Shown here piece after piece: positions 15,585 through 25,114 of a DNA stretch of 64,000 bases (positions are counted from its first letter, which is position 1; each line of letters begins with the position of its first letter). The notes beneath the pieces were generated by a model that was given only the letters and a program-made list of their open reading frames with translations, was not told the DNA's origin and did not search any database. The position numbers and the translations under genes were made by a program. Source of the stretch: Conexibacter woesei DSM 14684 (GTDB lineage Bacteria; Actinomycetota; Thermoleophilia; Solirubrobacterales; Solirubrobacteraceae); NCBI RefSeq assembly GCF_000025265.1, contig NC_013739.1, forward strand, positions 2,294,001 through 2,358,000, in the 5' to 3' direction.

Positions 15585-17285
15585 ATGACCGTGCCCGCAC
15601 CTGCAGTGGAGACCAGCGCGGAGCAGCTGGTCGAGCGTCATCGCGCGACGCTCGACGCGGCCGTCGCCGCGATCGCCGAGCGCGGCTGGTGGTCGCCGTA
15701 CGCCGAGGTGCCGAAGGCGTACGGGGAGAACGCGCTCGCGGAGGGGAGAGCCGCGTTCGAGGCCTACCTCGGCACGCCGTTCCCACTCGACCAGTTGGGC
15801 ACGCTTGAGCAGGTCGGCGACGAGCGCTCGCCGTACGGTCCGCGGCTCGGCGTCACCTACCCGCGTCCCGACGTCGACGTCCTCCTCGCCGCGATGCGGG
15901 AGGCGATCCCCGCCTGGCGCGACGCCGGCGCCGAGCAGCGCGCGGCGGTCGTGCTGGAGATCCTCGCGCGCCTCAACGCGCGTTCGGCCGAGATCGCCGA
16001 GGCGGTCATGCACACGACCGGCCAGGCGCCGGCGATGGCGTTCCAGGCCGGTGCTCCGCATGCGCAGGATCGTGCGCTGGAGGCGGTCGCGTGGGCGGTC
16101 GCCGAGATGCGGCGGATCCCGTCCGACGCGCTGTGGGTCAAGCCGCAGGGCAAGCGCCCGCCGCTGCGGATGCACAAGCGCTTCACGGTCGTCCCGCGCG
16201 GCATCGCGCTCGTGATCGGCTGCAACACCTTCCCGACGTGGAACGGCTACCCGGGCCTGTTCGCCAGCCTCGTCTGCGGCAACCCCGTCGTCGTCAAGCC
16301 GAGCAGCCGCGCGATCCTGCCGCTCGCGATCACCGTCGCGGTCGCCCGCGAGGTGCTCGCCGAGGCCGGCTTCTCGCCCGATCTGGTCGCGCTCGCCGCC
16401 GGCCGCGCCGACGAGCGGCTCGCGGCCGAGCTGGCGCTGCGCCCCGAGGTGCGGATCGTCGACTACACCGGCTCGACCGGCTTCGGCGAGTGGCTCGAGC
16501 GTGAGGCGCGCCAAGCCGCCGTATTCACCGAGAAGGCGGGCGTCAACACGGTCGTGATCGACTCGACCGACGACTACGCCGGCATGCTCGCGAACCTCGC
16601 CTTCACGCTCTCGCTCTACAGCGGCCAGATGTGCACGACGACGCAGAACCTGCTCGTGCCGGCCGGTGGGATCGAGACCGACCAGGGGCCGAAGACGTTC
16701 GAGCAGGTCGGCGCCGACCTCGCCGCAGCGATCGACGGTCTGCTCGGCGACGTCGGCCGCGCGACGGCGATCCTCGGCGCGATCGTCAGCCCCGCGATCG
16801 CCGAGCGGCTCGAGCGCGCCGACACGCTCGGCGACGTCGTGCTCGCCTCGCGCCGGATCGAGCACCCGCAGTTCCCCGACGCGGACGTCCGCACGCCGGC
16901 GCTCGTCGCCGTCTCCGGGCCGCAGGCGCCCGCGGCGAGCGAGGAGCAGTTCGGCCCGATCGCGCTGCTCGTGCCGACCGGCTCGACCGCGGAGAGCCTC
17001 GCGACGCTGCGGCGGACCGTGCGCGAGCACGGCGCGATCACCGCCGGCGTCTACAGCACCGACGAGGCGGTCCTCGCGGCGACCGAGGAGGTCGCGCTGG
17101 AGGTCGGCGTCGCGCTGTCGGCCAACCTCACGCAGGGCGTCTACGTCAACCAGTCGGCGGCGTACTCGGACTTCCACGGGACGGCGCTGAACCCGGCCGC
17201 GAACGCGTCGCTCGCCGACGCCGCCTTCGTCGCGCCGCGCTTCGGCGTCGTCCAGTCGCGCCGCCACGTGGAGGAGGAGGGGTGA
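15585..17285 (+). CDS. paaN: Aldehyde dehydrogenase-like phenylacetate catabolism protein PaaN
   Basis: A 566-residue aldehyde dehydrogenase-superfamily protein matching the PaaN group rather than PaaZ: long N-terminal segment ([26 protein letters not shown]), NAD-binding part ([22 protein letters not shown]), [14 protein letters not shown] in place of the usual FTGS loop, and the nucleophilic cysteine in [11 protein letters not shown]. It has no MaoC hydratase domain. PaaN has been linked to ring opening or oxidation of the open semialdehyde, but its exact role is less settled than that of PaaZ. It leads the paaNABCDE operon, overlapping paaA by 4 bp. Confidence 0.88.
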   Translation: MTVPAPAVETSAEQLVERHRATLDAAVAAIAERGWWSPYAEVPKAYGENALAEGRAAFEAYLGTPFPLDQLGTLEQVGDERSPYGPRLGVTYPRPDVDVLLAAMREAIPAWRDAGAEQRAAVVLEILARLNARSAEIAEAVMHTTGQAPAMAFQAGAPHAQDRALEAVAWAVAEMRRIPSDALWVKPQGKRPPLRMHKRFTVVPRGIALVIGCNTFPTWNGYPGLFASLVCGNPVVVKPSSRAILPLAITVAVAREVLAEAGFSPDLVALAAGRADERLAAELALRPEVRIVDYTGSTGFGEWLEREARQAAVFTEKAGVNTVVIDSTDDYAGMLANLAFTLSLYSGQMCTTTQNLLVPAGGIETDQGPKTFEQVGADLAAAIDGLLGDVGRATAILGAIVSPAIAERLERADTLGDVVLASRRIEHPQFPDADVRTPALVAVSGPQAPAASEEQFGPIALLVPTGSTAESLATLRRTVREHGAITAGVYSTDEAVLAATEEVALEVGVALSANLTQGVYVNQSAAYSDFHGTALNPAANASLADAAFVAPRFGVVQSRRHVEEEG

Positions 17286-18226
17286 TCGCCGACGCTGCGC
17301 TCGTCGAGGCGTTCGAGGCGACGATCGCCGCCGATGAGCGGATCGAGCCGCGCGACTGGATGCCCGACGACTACCGCGCGACGCTCGTGCGCCAGATCGC
17401 CCAGCACGCGCACTCGGAGATCATCGGGATGCAGCCGGAGGGCAACTGGATCACGCGCGCGCCGTCGCTGCGGCGCAAGGCGATCCTGATGGCGAAGGTG
17501 CAGGACGAGGCCGGCCACGGCGCCTACCTCTACTCCGCCGCCGAGACGCTCGGTGTCAGCCGCGACGAGCTGACCGAGCAGCTGCTCACCGGCCGCCAGA
17601 AGTACTCGTCGATCTTCAACTACCCGACGCTGACGTGGGCCGACATGGGCGCGATCGGCTGGCTCGTCGACGGCGCCGCGATCGTCAACCAGGTGCCGAT
17701 CACGCGCTGCTCCTACGGGCCGTACGCGCGCGCGATGGTGCGCATCTGCAAGGAGGAGAGCTTCCACCAGCGGCAGGGCTTCGAGATCCTGCACGCGCTC
17801 GCACGCGGGACCGAGGCGCAGCGCGCGATGGCGCAGGACGCCGTCGACCGCTGGTGGTGGCCGTCGCTGATGATGTTCGGCCCGCCCGACGACGAGTCGC
17901 CGCACTCGGCGCAGTCGATGGCGTGGGGGATCAAGCGCTTCAGCAACGACGAGCTGCGCCAGCGCTTCGTCGACATGGCCGTGCCGCAGGCGGAGTCGCT
18001 GACGTTGACGCTGCCCGACGCCGAGCTGCGCTGGAACGAGCAGCGCGGCCACTACGACTTCGGTCCGATCGACTGGGACGAGTTCTGGACGGTCGTGAAG
18101 GGGAACGGGCCGTGCAACCGGCAGCGGATGGAGCACCGCCGCGCCGCCCACGCCGACGGCGCCTGGGTGCGCGAGGCCGCGGCCGCCTACGCCGCGAAGC
18201 AGGATGCGCGGCGGGTGGCGGCGTGA
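17282..18226 (+). CDS. paaA: Phenylacetyl-CoA 1,2-epoxidase, catalytic subunit PaaA
   Basis: The GTG start overlaps the paaN stop. The 314-residue ferritin-like subunit contains the di-iron ligands of a bacterial multicomponent monooxygenase: E76-x-x-H79 in [11 protein letters not shown] and E159-x-x-H162 in [13 protein letters not shown]. It binds the CoA substrate and inserts oxygen to make the 1,2-epoxide, working in a complex with PaaC and with electrons from PaaE. The [26 protein letters not shown] region is strongly conserved in the family. Length is normal. Confidence 0.96.
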   Translation: MIADAALVEAFEATIAADERIEPRDWMPDDYRATLVRQIAQHAHSEIIGMQPEGNWITRAPSLRRKAILMAKVQDEAGHGAYLYSAAETLGVSRDELTEQLLTGRQKYSSIFNYPTLTWADMGAIGWLVDGAAIVNQVPITRCSYGPYARAMVRICKEESFHQRQGFEILHALARGTEAQRAMAQDAVDRWWWPSLMMFGPPDDESPHSAQSMAWGIKRFSNDELRQRFVDMAVPQAESLTLTLPDAELRWNEQRGHYDFGPIDWDEFWTVVKGNGPCNRQRMEHRRAAHADGAWVREAAAAYAAKQDARRVAA

Positions 18227-18516
18227 GCGGCGAGCGGCACGGCTGGCCGCTGTGGGAGGTCTTCGTGCGTCCCAGACGCGGCCTCTCGCACCAGCACGTC
18301 GGCAGCCTCCACGCGCCCGACGAGGAGATGGCGGTGCGCAACGCGCGCGACCTCTACACGCGGCGCCAGGAAGGCGTCTCGATCTGGGTCGTCCCGACGG
18401 CCCAGGTGACCGCCTCCTCGCCCGACGAGAAGGACGCCTTCTTCGACCCAGCGGCCGACAAGGCGTACCGCCACCCGACGTTCTACGAGGTCCCGGAGGG
18501 AGTGCAGCACCTGTGA
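18223..18516 (+). CDS. paaB: Phenylacetyl-CoA epoxidase subunit PaaB
   Basis: A 97-residue protein starting at a GTG overlapping paaA. It carries the PaaB signature [41 protein letters not shown]. PaaB bridges or stabilises the epoxidase PaaAC complex and is essential for activity in vivo in studied systems. The length is normal and it overlaps paaC by 4 bp. Confidence 0.96.
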   Translation: MSGERHGWPLWEVFVRPRRGLSHQHVGSLHAPDEEMAVRNARDLYTRRQEGVSIWVVPTAQVTASSPDEKDAFFDPAADKAYRHPTFYEVPEGVQHL

Positions 18517-19262
18517 ATGACGTGGCCACATACGCGCTGCGGCTCGGCGACGACGCGCTGATCCTCTCGCAGCGGCTGGCGTGGTGGTCCGCGCGCGCGC
18601 CGGAGCTGGAGGAGGACCTTGCGCTGACGAACGTCGCGCTCGACCTGCTCGGTCAGGCGCGGCCGCTGCTCGCGCGCGCAGGTGAGCTGGAAGGGCGCGG
18701 CCGCGACGAGGACGCGCTCGCCTACCTGCGCGGCGAGCGCGAGTTCCTCAACCTGCTGATCGTCGAGCTGCCCGACCGCGACTTCGCCGAGGCGATCGCG
18801 CGGCTGCTGCTGTTCTCGACCTTTCAGCTGGCGCGCTGCGAGGCGCTCACCGGGTCGGCCGACGAGCTGATCGCCGGCGTCGCCGCGAAGGCGGTCAAGG
18901 AGGTCGCCTACCACCGCGACCACGCCGTCCGCTGGACGCTGCGGCTCGGCGACGGGACGGAGGAGAGCCACGCGCGGATGCAGGCGGCGATCGAGCGGCT
19001 GTGGCCCTACGCGCACGAGCCGTTCGCGGCCGACGAGCTGGACCTGCGGATGGCGGGCGAGGGCGTCGGCGTCGACCCCGCGACGCTGCGCGACGGCTGG
19101 CGCGCGTTCGTCGCCGAGACGCTCGGCCGCGCGACGCTCGGCGTCCCGGCAGACGGCTGGGCGCCGAGCGGCGGCCGGCGCGGCGAGCACACGGAGGGCT
19201 TCGGCTTCCTGCTGGCGGAGCTGCAGAGCCTGCACCGCGCGCACGTGGGGGCGACGTGGTGA
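18513..19262 (+). CDS. paaC: Phenylacetyl-CoA epoxidase structural subunit PaaC
   Basis: A 249-residue helical ferritin-like protein (YALRLGDDALILSQRLAWWSARAPELEEDLALTNVALDLLGQAR; later AVKEVAYHRDHAVRWTLRLGDGTEESHARMQ). It lacks a complete di-iron site and supports PaaA as the non-catalytic partner. GTG start overlaps paaB; an ATG four bases further is out of frame. Stop overlaps the GTG of paaD. Confidence 0.94.
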   Translation: MNDVATYALRLGDDALILSQRLAWWSARAPELEEDLALTNVALDLLGQARPLLARAGELEGRGRDEDALAYLRGEREFLNLLIVELPDRDFAEAIARLLLFSTFQLARCEALTGSADELIAGVAAKAVKEVAYHRDHAVRWTLRLGDGTEESHARMQAAIERLWPYAHEPFAADELDLRMAGEGVGVDPATLRDGWRAFVAETLGRATLGVPADGWAPSGGRRGEHTEGFGFLLAELQSLHRAHVGATW

Positions 19263-19723
19263 CGCGCGAGCAGGCGCGCGCGATCGTCGCGGGCGTCCCC
19301 GACCCGGAGATCCCGGTGTTGACGATCGAGGACCTCGGGATCCTGCGGGACGTCGCGATCGACGACGAGGACGGCGTCGTCGTGACGATCACGCCGACCT
19401 ACTCCGGCTGCCCGGCGATCGACGCGATCGCCGACGACGTGCGCACGCGGCTGCACGAGCAGGGCGCCGAGCGCGTGCAGGTGCGGGCCGTGCTGACGCC
19501 GGCGTGGACGACCGACTGGATGAGCGAGGCCGGCAGACGCAAGCTGCGCGAGTACGGGATCGCGCCGCCGGGGCGCCTGCCGCTGCTCCAACTCGGCGTC
19601 GCCTGCCCGCGCTGCGGCTCGCTCGACACGCGCGAGCTGTCGCGCTTCGGCGCGACCGCGTGCCAGGCGCAGCACGTCTGCCAGGCGTGCCTGGAGCCGT
19701 TCGACCGATTCAAGCCCCACTGA
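19259..19723 (+). CDS. paaD: PaaD, MIP18-type protein for epoxidase iron-sulfur maturation
   Basis: A 154-residue protein with an N-terminal DUF59/MIP18 domain (VPDPEIPVLTIEDLGILRDV, then TPTYSGCPAID) and a C-terminal zinc-ribbon-like part with CxxC pairs C116/C119 and C141/C144. PaaD is needed for an active epoxidase and is thought to help insert the cluster into PaaE. Coupled to paaC by a 4-bp overlap. Confidence 0.94.
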   Translation: MTREQARAIVAGVPDPEIPVLTIEDLGILRDVAIDDEDGVVVTITPTYSGCPAIDAIADDVRTRLHEQGAERVQVRAVLTPAWTTDWMSEAGRRKLREYGIAPPGRLPLLQLGVACPRCGSLDTRELSRFGATACQAQHVCQACLEPFDRFKPH

Positions 19724-19732
19724 GGTGAGCAG

Positions 19733-20830
19733 GTGAGCATGGAGCTGCATCCGCTGCGGGTCGCCGAGGTCGCGCCCGTCACCGACGACAGCGTCGCGAT
19801 CACGTTCGACGTGCCCGACGAGCTGCGCGACGCCTACGACTTCGCGCACGGCCAGCACCTCGTGCTCGTGCGCGAGGCGGGCGGCGAGGAGCTGCGCCGC
19901 ACCTACTCGATCTGCGCGCCCGCCGGCTCGGGGACGTTGCGCGTCGCTGTCAAGCGGCTCGAAGGCGGCGCGTTCTCCAGCTGGGCGCACAGCGACCTGC
20001 GCGCGGGCGACGTGCTCGACGTGATGACGCCCGGCGGGCGCTTCACGACCGCGCTGGACCCGGCCCACCGCAGGCGCTACGCGGCGATCGCCGCCGGCAG
20101 CGGCATCACGCCGATCCTCTCGATCGCCGCGACGATCCTCGAACGCGAGCCGGACAGCGAGGTCGCGCTCGCCTACGGCAACCGCACGAGCGGCTCGATC
20201 ATGTTCCTCGAGGAGCTGGAGGACCTGAAGGACCGCCACCCGCAGCGCTTCCAGCTGTTCCACGTGCTCTCGCGCGAGCCGCAGCCGGCCGAGCTGTTGT
20301 CCGGCCGGCTCGACCGCGAGCGGCTGGCGCGCTTCTTCGACACGTTGCTGCTGCCCGACGAGGTCGACGAGTGGTTCCTGTGCGGCCCGCTGGAGCTGAT
20401 CGAGGGCGCCCGCGCGCTGCTGCGCGAGCGCGGCGTGCCCGGCGAGCGGATCCATCGCGAGGTCTTCCACGCCGACCGCCCGGCGCCCGCGGCCCGCGCC
20501 GCCGCAGCCCGCGCCGCCGCCGCGGGCGACGGGCGTGCGCAGACGGAGGGCGCGGCGACCGTCACCGCCGTGCTCGGCGGGCGCGCGTCGACGCTGTCGG
20601 TGCCGCGCGCGGGGGAGACGATCCTCGACGCGCTGCTGGCCGTCCGCAGCGACGCTCCCTACGCGTGCAAGGGCGGCGTCTGCGGCACCTGCCGCTGCCG
20701 CGTCGTCGCGGGCGAGACGCGGATGGACCTCTCGTACGCGCTGGAGGAGGCGGAGATCGACAGCGGGTTCGTGCTCGCCTGCCAGGCGCATCCGGTCAGC
20801 GACACGGTGACGGTCGACTTCGACCAGTGA
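19733..20830 (+). CDS. paaE: Phenylacetyl-CoA epoxidase reductase PaaE
   Basis: A 365-residue ferredoxin-NADP reductase-type protein: FAD domain with RTYSI (56-60), NADPH domain (AAGSGITPILSIAATIL, then FLCGPLELI), and a C-terminal plant-type [2Fe-2S] domain with C312, C317, C320 and C350. It passes electrons from NADPH to the di-iron centre of PaaA. An Ala/Arg-rich linker of about 25 residues joins the NADPH and iron-sulfur domains and is built from a 15-bp DNA duplication. GTG at 19733 or ATG at 19739 may be the start; AGGTGAG at 19723-19729 favours the ATG slightly. Confidence 0.95.
   Translation: MSMELHPLRVAEVAPVTDDSVAITFDVPDELRDAYDFAHGQHLVLVREAGGEELRRTYSICAPAGSGTLRVAVKRLEGGAFSSWAHSDLRAGDVLDVMTPGGRFTTALDPAHRRRYAAIAAGSGITPILSIAATILEREPDSEVALAYGNRTSGSIMFLEELEDLKDRHPQRFQLFHVLSREPQPAELLSGRLDRERLARFFDTLLLPDEVDEWFLCGPLELIEGARALLRERGVPGERIHREVFHADRPAPAARAAAARAAAAGDGRAQTEGAATVTAVLGGRASTLSVPRAGETILDALLAVRSDAPYACKGGVCGTCRCRVVAGETRMDLSYALEEAEIDSGFVLACQAHPVSDTVTVDFDQ
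20492..20520 (+). repeat. 15-bp duplication in the PaaE interdomain linker
   Basis: GCCCGCGCCGCCGC occurs at 20492-20505 and 20507-20520 and encodes the ARAAAARAAAA part of the linker before the ferredoxin domain. It is probably a replication-slippage product with no separate function. Confidence 0.7.
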
Positions 20831-20861
20831 CGGCGGCGCGGGAGAGTAGGCTCGCAGGCGC

Positions 20862-21647
20862 ATGTCCGCCGAGCGCTCCGCCCAGCCCGCGTCCGCCTTC
20901 GTCGAGCCCGTGACGACGGAGCGCACCTTCGAGCAGGCGATCAGCCATGTCGTGGACGGCATCGAGCGCAACCGTCTGCGCGAAGGCGACCGCCTGCCGA
21001 ACGAGTCCGAGCTGGCCGAGCAGCTGGCGATCTCCAAGCCGACGCTGCGGCAGGCGCTGCGCGTGCTGGAGCGGGCAGGGCTGATCGCCGTCAAGCGCGG
21101 CGCGGGCGGCGGGATCTTCCTCGCGACCGACCTGATCCCGTTCGACCTGATCAACTCCTACGTCGCGTCCGAGGAGCATCAGGTCGTCGAGGTGCTGGTC
21201 GCCCGCCGCGTCGTCGAGACGGGCGTCGCGCGGCTCGCCGCGCTCGCGGCGACCGAGGAGGACCTCGACGAGATCCAGCGCACGATCGACCTGCTCGAAC
21301 GCCACCGCGGCAACCGCGCGCTCGTGATGCGCGCCGACGCGGCGTTCCACCGCGCTGTCAGCCGCGCCTGTCACAACCGCGCGCTGCAGGCCGCGATGCG
21401 GTCGCTCGGCAACGACATCGCCCCGATCCGCGACGCCTACCGCGGCGGGGCGGAGGAGGACGAGCTCACGCTCGACGTCCACCGTCGCCAGCTGCACGTG
21501 ATGCGGTTGCGCGACGCGGACGCGCTCGCCCCGATCCTGGACGAGCACTTCCGGATGCTGGAGAACGCGTTCGCGGAGGCGATCGGATCGAGCTGGGACG
21601 CGCTGTTCGGGGCGGTCGTCGCCGCTCCGCCGGCCGCGGACCGCTGA
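20862..21647 (+). CDS. GntR/FadR-family transcriptional regulator with FCD domain
   Basis: A 261-residue regulator: GntR winged helix at about 25-90 (GDRLPNESELAEQLAISKPTLRQALRVLERAGLIAVKRGAGGGIF) and an FCD ligand domain (VARRVVETGVARLAALAA; ADAAFHRAVSRACHN; HRRQLHVMRLRDADAL) with the histidines that usually bind a metal. The FadR branch typically senses acids of the pathway it controls. It starts 31 bp after paaE, so it could be co-transcribed, or may control the region to its right. The target is unknown. Confidence 0.9.
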   Translation: MSAERSAQPASAFVEPVTTERTFEQAISHVVDGIERNRLREGDRLPNESELAEQLAISKPTLRQALRVLERAGLIAVKRGAGGGIFLATDLIPFDLINSYVASEEHQVVEVLVARRVVETGVARLAALAATEEDLDEIQRTIDLLERHRGNRALVMRADAAFHRAVSRACHNRALQAAMRSLGNDIAPIRDAYRGGAEEDELTLDVHRRQLHVMRLRDADALAPILDEHFRMLENAFAEAIGSSWDALFGAVVAAPPAADR

Positions 21648-21656
21648 GCCCGCGCG

Positions 21657-22133
21657 TCAGTCCGCGACGACGGCGGTGAGGTCGACCTCGACGGCGATGT
21701 CGAACGGCAGCTCAGCGACGCCGATCGCCGAGCGCGCGTGGCGCCCGGCCTCGCCGAGCGCGTCGAGCAGCAGCTTCGAGCAGCCGTCGAGGACGGCCGG
21801 GGTGGCGTTGAAGCCGGGCGCGCAGTTGACGTAGCCGACGACGCGCGCGATCGCGACGACACGGTCGAGCGTCCCGAGCGCGTCGCGCATCGTCGCGAGC
21901 GCGCTGAGCGCGGCCAGCCGCGCGGCCTCCTGCGCCTGCTCCAGCGTCAGCTCGGCGCCGACCTTGCCGCGCACGAAGCCGCCGCCGGGGAGCAGCGGCC
22001 CCTGTCCGGAGACGTGCAGCTGGTCGCCCGCGCGCCGCGCCGCGACGTACGCGCCGACGGGCGCGAACGGAGCCGGCAGCTCCAGACCCAGCGCGCGCAT
22101 GCGCTCCTCGGCGCTCACGTCCCCGTCCTCCAT
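21657..22133 (-). CDS. RidA/YjgF family protein
   Basis: A 158-residue member of the RidA/YjgF/UK114 family in the longer two-helix form (VGAYVAARRAGDQLHVSGQGPLLPGG; ALSALATMRDALGTLDRVVAIARVVGYVN). The arginine expected for enamine/imine deaminase activity is present in HARSAIGVAELPFDIAVEVD. RidA removes reactive 2-aminoacrylate-type intermediates; paralogs clustered with degradation genes can act on pathway imines. It is convergent with the GntR gene and divergent from the PucR-type regulator. Confidence 0.9.
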   Translation of the reverse strand: MEDGDVSAEERMRALGLELPAPFAPVGAYVAARRAGDQLHVSGQGPLLPGGGFVRGKVGAELTLEQAQEAARLAALSALATMRDALGTLDRVVAIARVVGYVNCAPGFNATPAVLDGCSKLLLDALGEAGRHARSAIGVAELPFDIAVEVDLTAVVAD

Positions 22134-22207
22134 TCGGTGCGTGTCATGACGCGAACCTACGCTCCCCGCCCGACCAGGATTCGGCAGTTGCGACGAACAC
22201 GCACCGC

Positions 22208-22230
22208 GGTTCGTGCAACCTGCACGAACC
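22208..22230. promoter_or_regulatory. Perfect inverted-repeat operator before the PucR-type gene
   Basis: GGTTCGTGCA-ACC-TGCACGAACC, two perfect 10-bp arms separated by 3 bp, 30 bp before the ATG at 22261 and between it and divergent ridA. Related elements lie at 28920-28940 and 39431-39480. Probably the autoregulatory site of the PucR-type protein. Confidence 0.72.
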
Positions 22231-22260
22231 GGAACCCGTCCTGCGCGCGATACTCACCCG

Positions 22261-23778
22261 ATGGCGGCGATCGACGACCTGCTCCACGCCCCCGACGTGC
22301 GGCGCCTGGTGCGACCCGTCCCGCTCACGCCGCCCGGCCCCGGCCGCACGGTCTCGTCGGTCACGGTCGTCGCGGACGTCGCCGCGCTGGCGCGCGCCGA
22401 GCCCGGCGCGCTCGCGATCCTGACCGGCGCGGCGTCGGCCGCGACGATGGGCTGCCGGCTCGACATGCTCGTCCGCACGGCGGCCGATCGCGAGCTGTCC
22501 GGCATCGTCGTGCTGCAGGACGAGTCGTCGGTGCTCGACCCGGCGGTTGAGGCGATCGCGCGCCGCGGACGGATCCGGCTGCTGTGCGCCGAGCCGCAGA
22601 CGGATCTCGCCGCCCTCGTCGTCGCGCTCCACCGCGAGCTGGCCGGCGGGGCCGACCGCGCGCTGCAGCGCGCCGCCGGCGCGCTGCGCGCGCTGCGCGC
22701 CGCCGTCGCGCGCGGCGAGGACGCCGACGCGCTGCTGTCCGCGGTCGGCGACGTGCTCGGCGTGCGGCCGGAGCTGCGCGAGCCGACTGCGGTCGACGCG
22801 AGCGCCTCGCTGCTGGTGGAGGGACAGGTCGAGGGCGCCGTCGTGATCCCGCGCGACGACGAGCGGGAGGAGTCGATCGCGCGCGAGCTGTCGTTGGAGC
22901 TGGTCGCAGGCGCGGTCGCCCGCGCGATCGAGCACGAGCGGCACACGCGCGACGCGCCCGGCCAGCCGCGCGCCGACTTCCTGACCGAGTTCCTCGCCGT
23001 CGACGCCCACCGTGCCGAGCGGCTGATCGACCGGGCGGCCGCGCTCGGCCTCCGCCTCGACGCCTGGCACACGGTCGTGCGCCTGGAGGTCGAGCACCCC
23101 GGCGACGACGAGCTGGCGGCCTACGAGACGATGCGGTCGATCGAGCGGACGACGCTCGCGAGCGCCCGCGCGGCGGGCGGCGTCTGGCACCGCGCGCGGT
23201 CCGGCACTGCCCTGCTGCTGCTGCGGATGGATCGGCGCGACCCCGGTCCGCACGGAGCGCGCGAGTCGGTCAGGCTCGCCGGCGAGATCGTCGCCGCGAC
23301 CGGCCGGCGCCATCCCGGCGTCACGCTGCGCTGCGGCGTCGGCTCGCCGCACAGCGGCGCCGCCGGCCTGCGCCGCTCGGCCGGCGAGGCGCGGATGGCG
23401 CTCTCCTCGCACGACGACGCGCACGATGACGCGACGCCGGCGGTGACGAGCTTCGACAGCATGGGGATGCGGCGGATCCTGCTCGAATGGGCGGCGACGA
23501 CGACGGCCGCCGACACGATCGACCTGCTGCTCGCGCCGCTCGACGAGCTGGGGCCTCGCCGCGCGGACGAGGCGATCCGGACGCTGTCGGCGTATCTCGA
23601 CGGCCGCGGCTCGCTCGCGAACACCGCGGCGACGCTGCACCTCCACCGCAACTCGCTCGCCTACCGGATCCGCAAGATCGTCGAGCGGATCGACGTCGAC
23701 CTCGACGATCCCGAGCAGTGGCTCGCGCTGCAGCTCGCCTGCCGCGCGCGACTGCTCGCCGCCGGCGCGCCTACCTGA
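22261..23778 (+). CDS. PucR/CdaR-family transcriptional regulator
   Basis: A 505-residue regulator with an N-terminal PucR-type sensor domain (about 1-120: LLHAPDVRRLVRP; ALAILTGAAS), a middle GGDEF-like/CdaR region (VRLEVEHPGDDELAAYETMRSIERTTLAS) and a C-terminal PucR helix-turn-helix (LSAYLDGRGSLANTAATLHLHRNSLAYRIRKI). Members activate or repress purine, ureide or hydroxy-acid catabolism. The ATG at 22261 is preferred because an upstream in-frame GTG (22213) lies inside the palindromic operator. The 3' end overlaps the convergent short HyuA-like gene by 8 bp. Likely the local regulator of the hyu/DUF917/ABC genes. Confidence 0.88.
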   Translation: MAAIDDLLHAPDVRRLVRPVPLTPPGPGRTVSSVTVVADVAALARAEPGALAILTGAASAATMGCRLDMLVRTAADRELSGIVVLQDESSVLDPAVEAIARRGRIRLLCAEPQTDLAALVVALHRELAGGADRALQRAAGALRALRAAVARGEDADALLSAVGDVLGVRPELREPTAVDASASLLVEGQVEGAVVIPRDDEREESIARELSLELVAGAVARAIEHERHTRDAPGQPRADFLTEFLAVDAHRAERLIDRAAALGLRLDAWHTVVRLEVEHPGDDELAAYETMRSIERTTLASARAAGGVWHRARSGTALLLLRMDRRDPGPHGARESVRLAGEIVAATGRRHPGVTLRCGVGSPHSGAAGLRRSAGEARMALSSHDDAHDDATPAVTSFDSMGMRRILLEWAATTTAADTIDLLLAPLDELGPRRADEAIRTLSAYLDGRGSLANTAATLHLHRNSLAYRIRKIVERIDVDLDDPEQWLALQLACRARLLAAGAPT

Positions 23779-25090
23779 GGGGCCGCCCGACCGTGCTGAC
23801 GCGGACGCTCAGCGCGAGGTTCGGGAGGTAGCTGAACGGCACCTCCTCGTACTCCTGCACGACGACGGTCCCGGGATCGGCCCCGGCGAGCACGGCGCGG
23901 TCCGTCGCGGCAGCCGACGCCGCGGCGCGCCGCGTCGCGGGATCGGCGGTGCGCGCGAAGACGCACTCGGCGGTCGCGCCGACCGGCGCGGTCGCGGCGC
24001 CGACGGCGCGGGCGAACGCGCTGTGCCGCGGGCGCACGACCTCGCTCACCCCGGGCAGCTCGCCCGGCACGAGCGGGCCGTGCGGGCCGACGACGATCAG
24101 CCGCTCGTCGGCGCTGCTCTGCTTCATGCTGTCGATCTGCTCGGCGAGCGTGCCGTGCGCGTCCGCGACCTCCGGGGTGCGCAGGTTCGTCACGACCCCC
24201 TCGACCGTCAGCGCGCCGCTGTCGGCCTCCGGGGCGCCGCCCGTCAGCCGGGCGATCGTCGTCTCGCCGGCACCGGCGTCGCAGACGAGCGCGCCGTCGA
24301 GGCCGCTCAGGACCCCCGCGCCGCGCACGCCGCTCGCGACCGGGCCGCCGATCGTCAGCGCCGGATGATGGCGCGCGTACTCGGCCGTCATCAGCGTTCC
24401 GTCGCCCTGCACGAGGTGCGTGCGCGCCGCGACGCCGACGGTCGCGAGACCGGCGCGCAGCGCGTCGGTGACGTCGCTCACGACGCTGGTCAGGGCGGCA
24501 TTGAGGACCGTCACGTTCTCGCGCGCGAGCAGCCCCAGCGCGCCGAGCTGGTGGCTGAGCGAGACCGGCACCGCGCCGAGCAGCTCGCGCGCCAGCTCGG
24601 CCACGCGCAGCTCGTCGGCCGGCTCGACGAGGCTGAAGACGCCGCTGACCGCCACGGCGTCCACGGAACCGCAGGCGAGCAGGAAGCCGCGTGCCGCCGC
24701 GAGGTCGAGCGCGACGCTCGGCGTTCCGTCGAGCTCGCGCCCGCCGGCGACGACTGCCTCGCCCGCGGACACCGCCGCACGCAGCGGCGCGGGCCACGTG
24801 CCGAGCGGCGGGATCGCGGTCGACGGCGTGCCGACGCGGACCACCGCCACGCGTGCGAGCGCCGTCCGCTCGTGCGCCGCCTCCGTCGCGAACGGCGTCG
24901 CCAGCATCACCTCGCCGATCGCGGAGGCGGCCAGGTCCGGGCCGACCAGCGCGCCGACCGCGGCCGCGACGTCGCGCTCGACGTCGCAGCCGGACGCGAG
25001 CGCCGCGGTCGCGACGACCCGCCCGTGCGCGTCGACCGCCGCGGCGCTGACGCCGTCGCCGATCTCCAAGCCGACGCGCATGCTGCTCAC
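23771..25090 (-). CDS. Short, degenerate hydantoinase A/oxoprolinase-like (ASKHA-fold) protein
   Basis: A 439-residue protein that resembles the N-terminal two thirds of HyuA. The first phosphate loop, DVGGTFTD in true HyuA, is here EIGDGVSAAAVD (about 9-20); the second, ADVGGTSFD, is here CDAGAGETTIA. The segment GGPVASGVRGAGVLSGL corresponds to SGPVAGVQAAAALG of HyuA. The C-terminal HyuA domain is absent. Both ATP-site motifs are changed, so it may be non-catalytic or use another nucleotide geometry. It is the third gene after hyuA and hyuB, 24 bp downstream of hyuB, suggesting a third subunit or a structural partner. Confidence 0.72.
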   Translation of the reverse strand: MSSMRVGLEIGDGVSAAAVDAHGRVVATAALASGCDVERDVAAAVGALVGPDLAASAIGEVMLATPFATEAAHERTALARVAVVRVGTPSTAIPPLGTWPAPLRAAVSAGEAVVAGGRELDGTPSVALDLAAARGFLLACGSVDAVAVSGVFSLVEPADELRVAELARELLGAVPVSLSHQLGALGLLARENVTVLNAALTSVVSDVTDALRAGLATVGVAARTHLVQGDGTLMTAEYARHHPALTIGGPVASGVRGAGVLSGLDGALVCDAGAGETTIARLTGGAPEADSGALTVEGVVTNLRTPEVADAHGTLAEQIDSMKQSSADERLIVVGPHGPLVPGELPGVSEVVRPRHSAFARAVGAATAPVGATAECVFARTADPATRRAAASAAATDRAVLAGADPGTVVVQEYEEVPFSYLPNLALSVRVSTVGRPLR

Positions 25091-25114
25091 GGCCGCATCA
25101 TCCCAGGCGCCCGC

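Noticed and set aside
22213-22260. Upstream GTG as start of the PucR-type regulator.
   Set aside because: It falls inside the perfect palindromic operator and would add 16 residues without family similarity.
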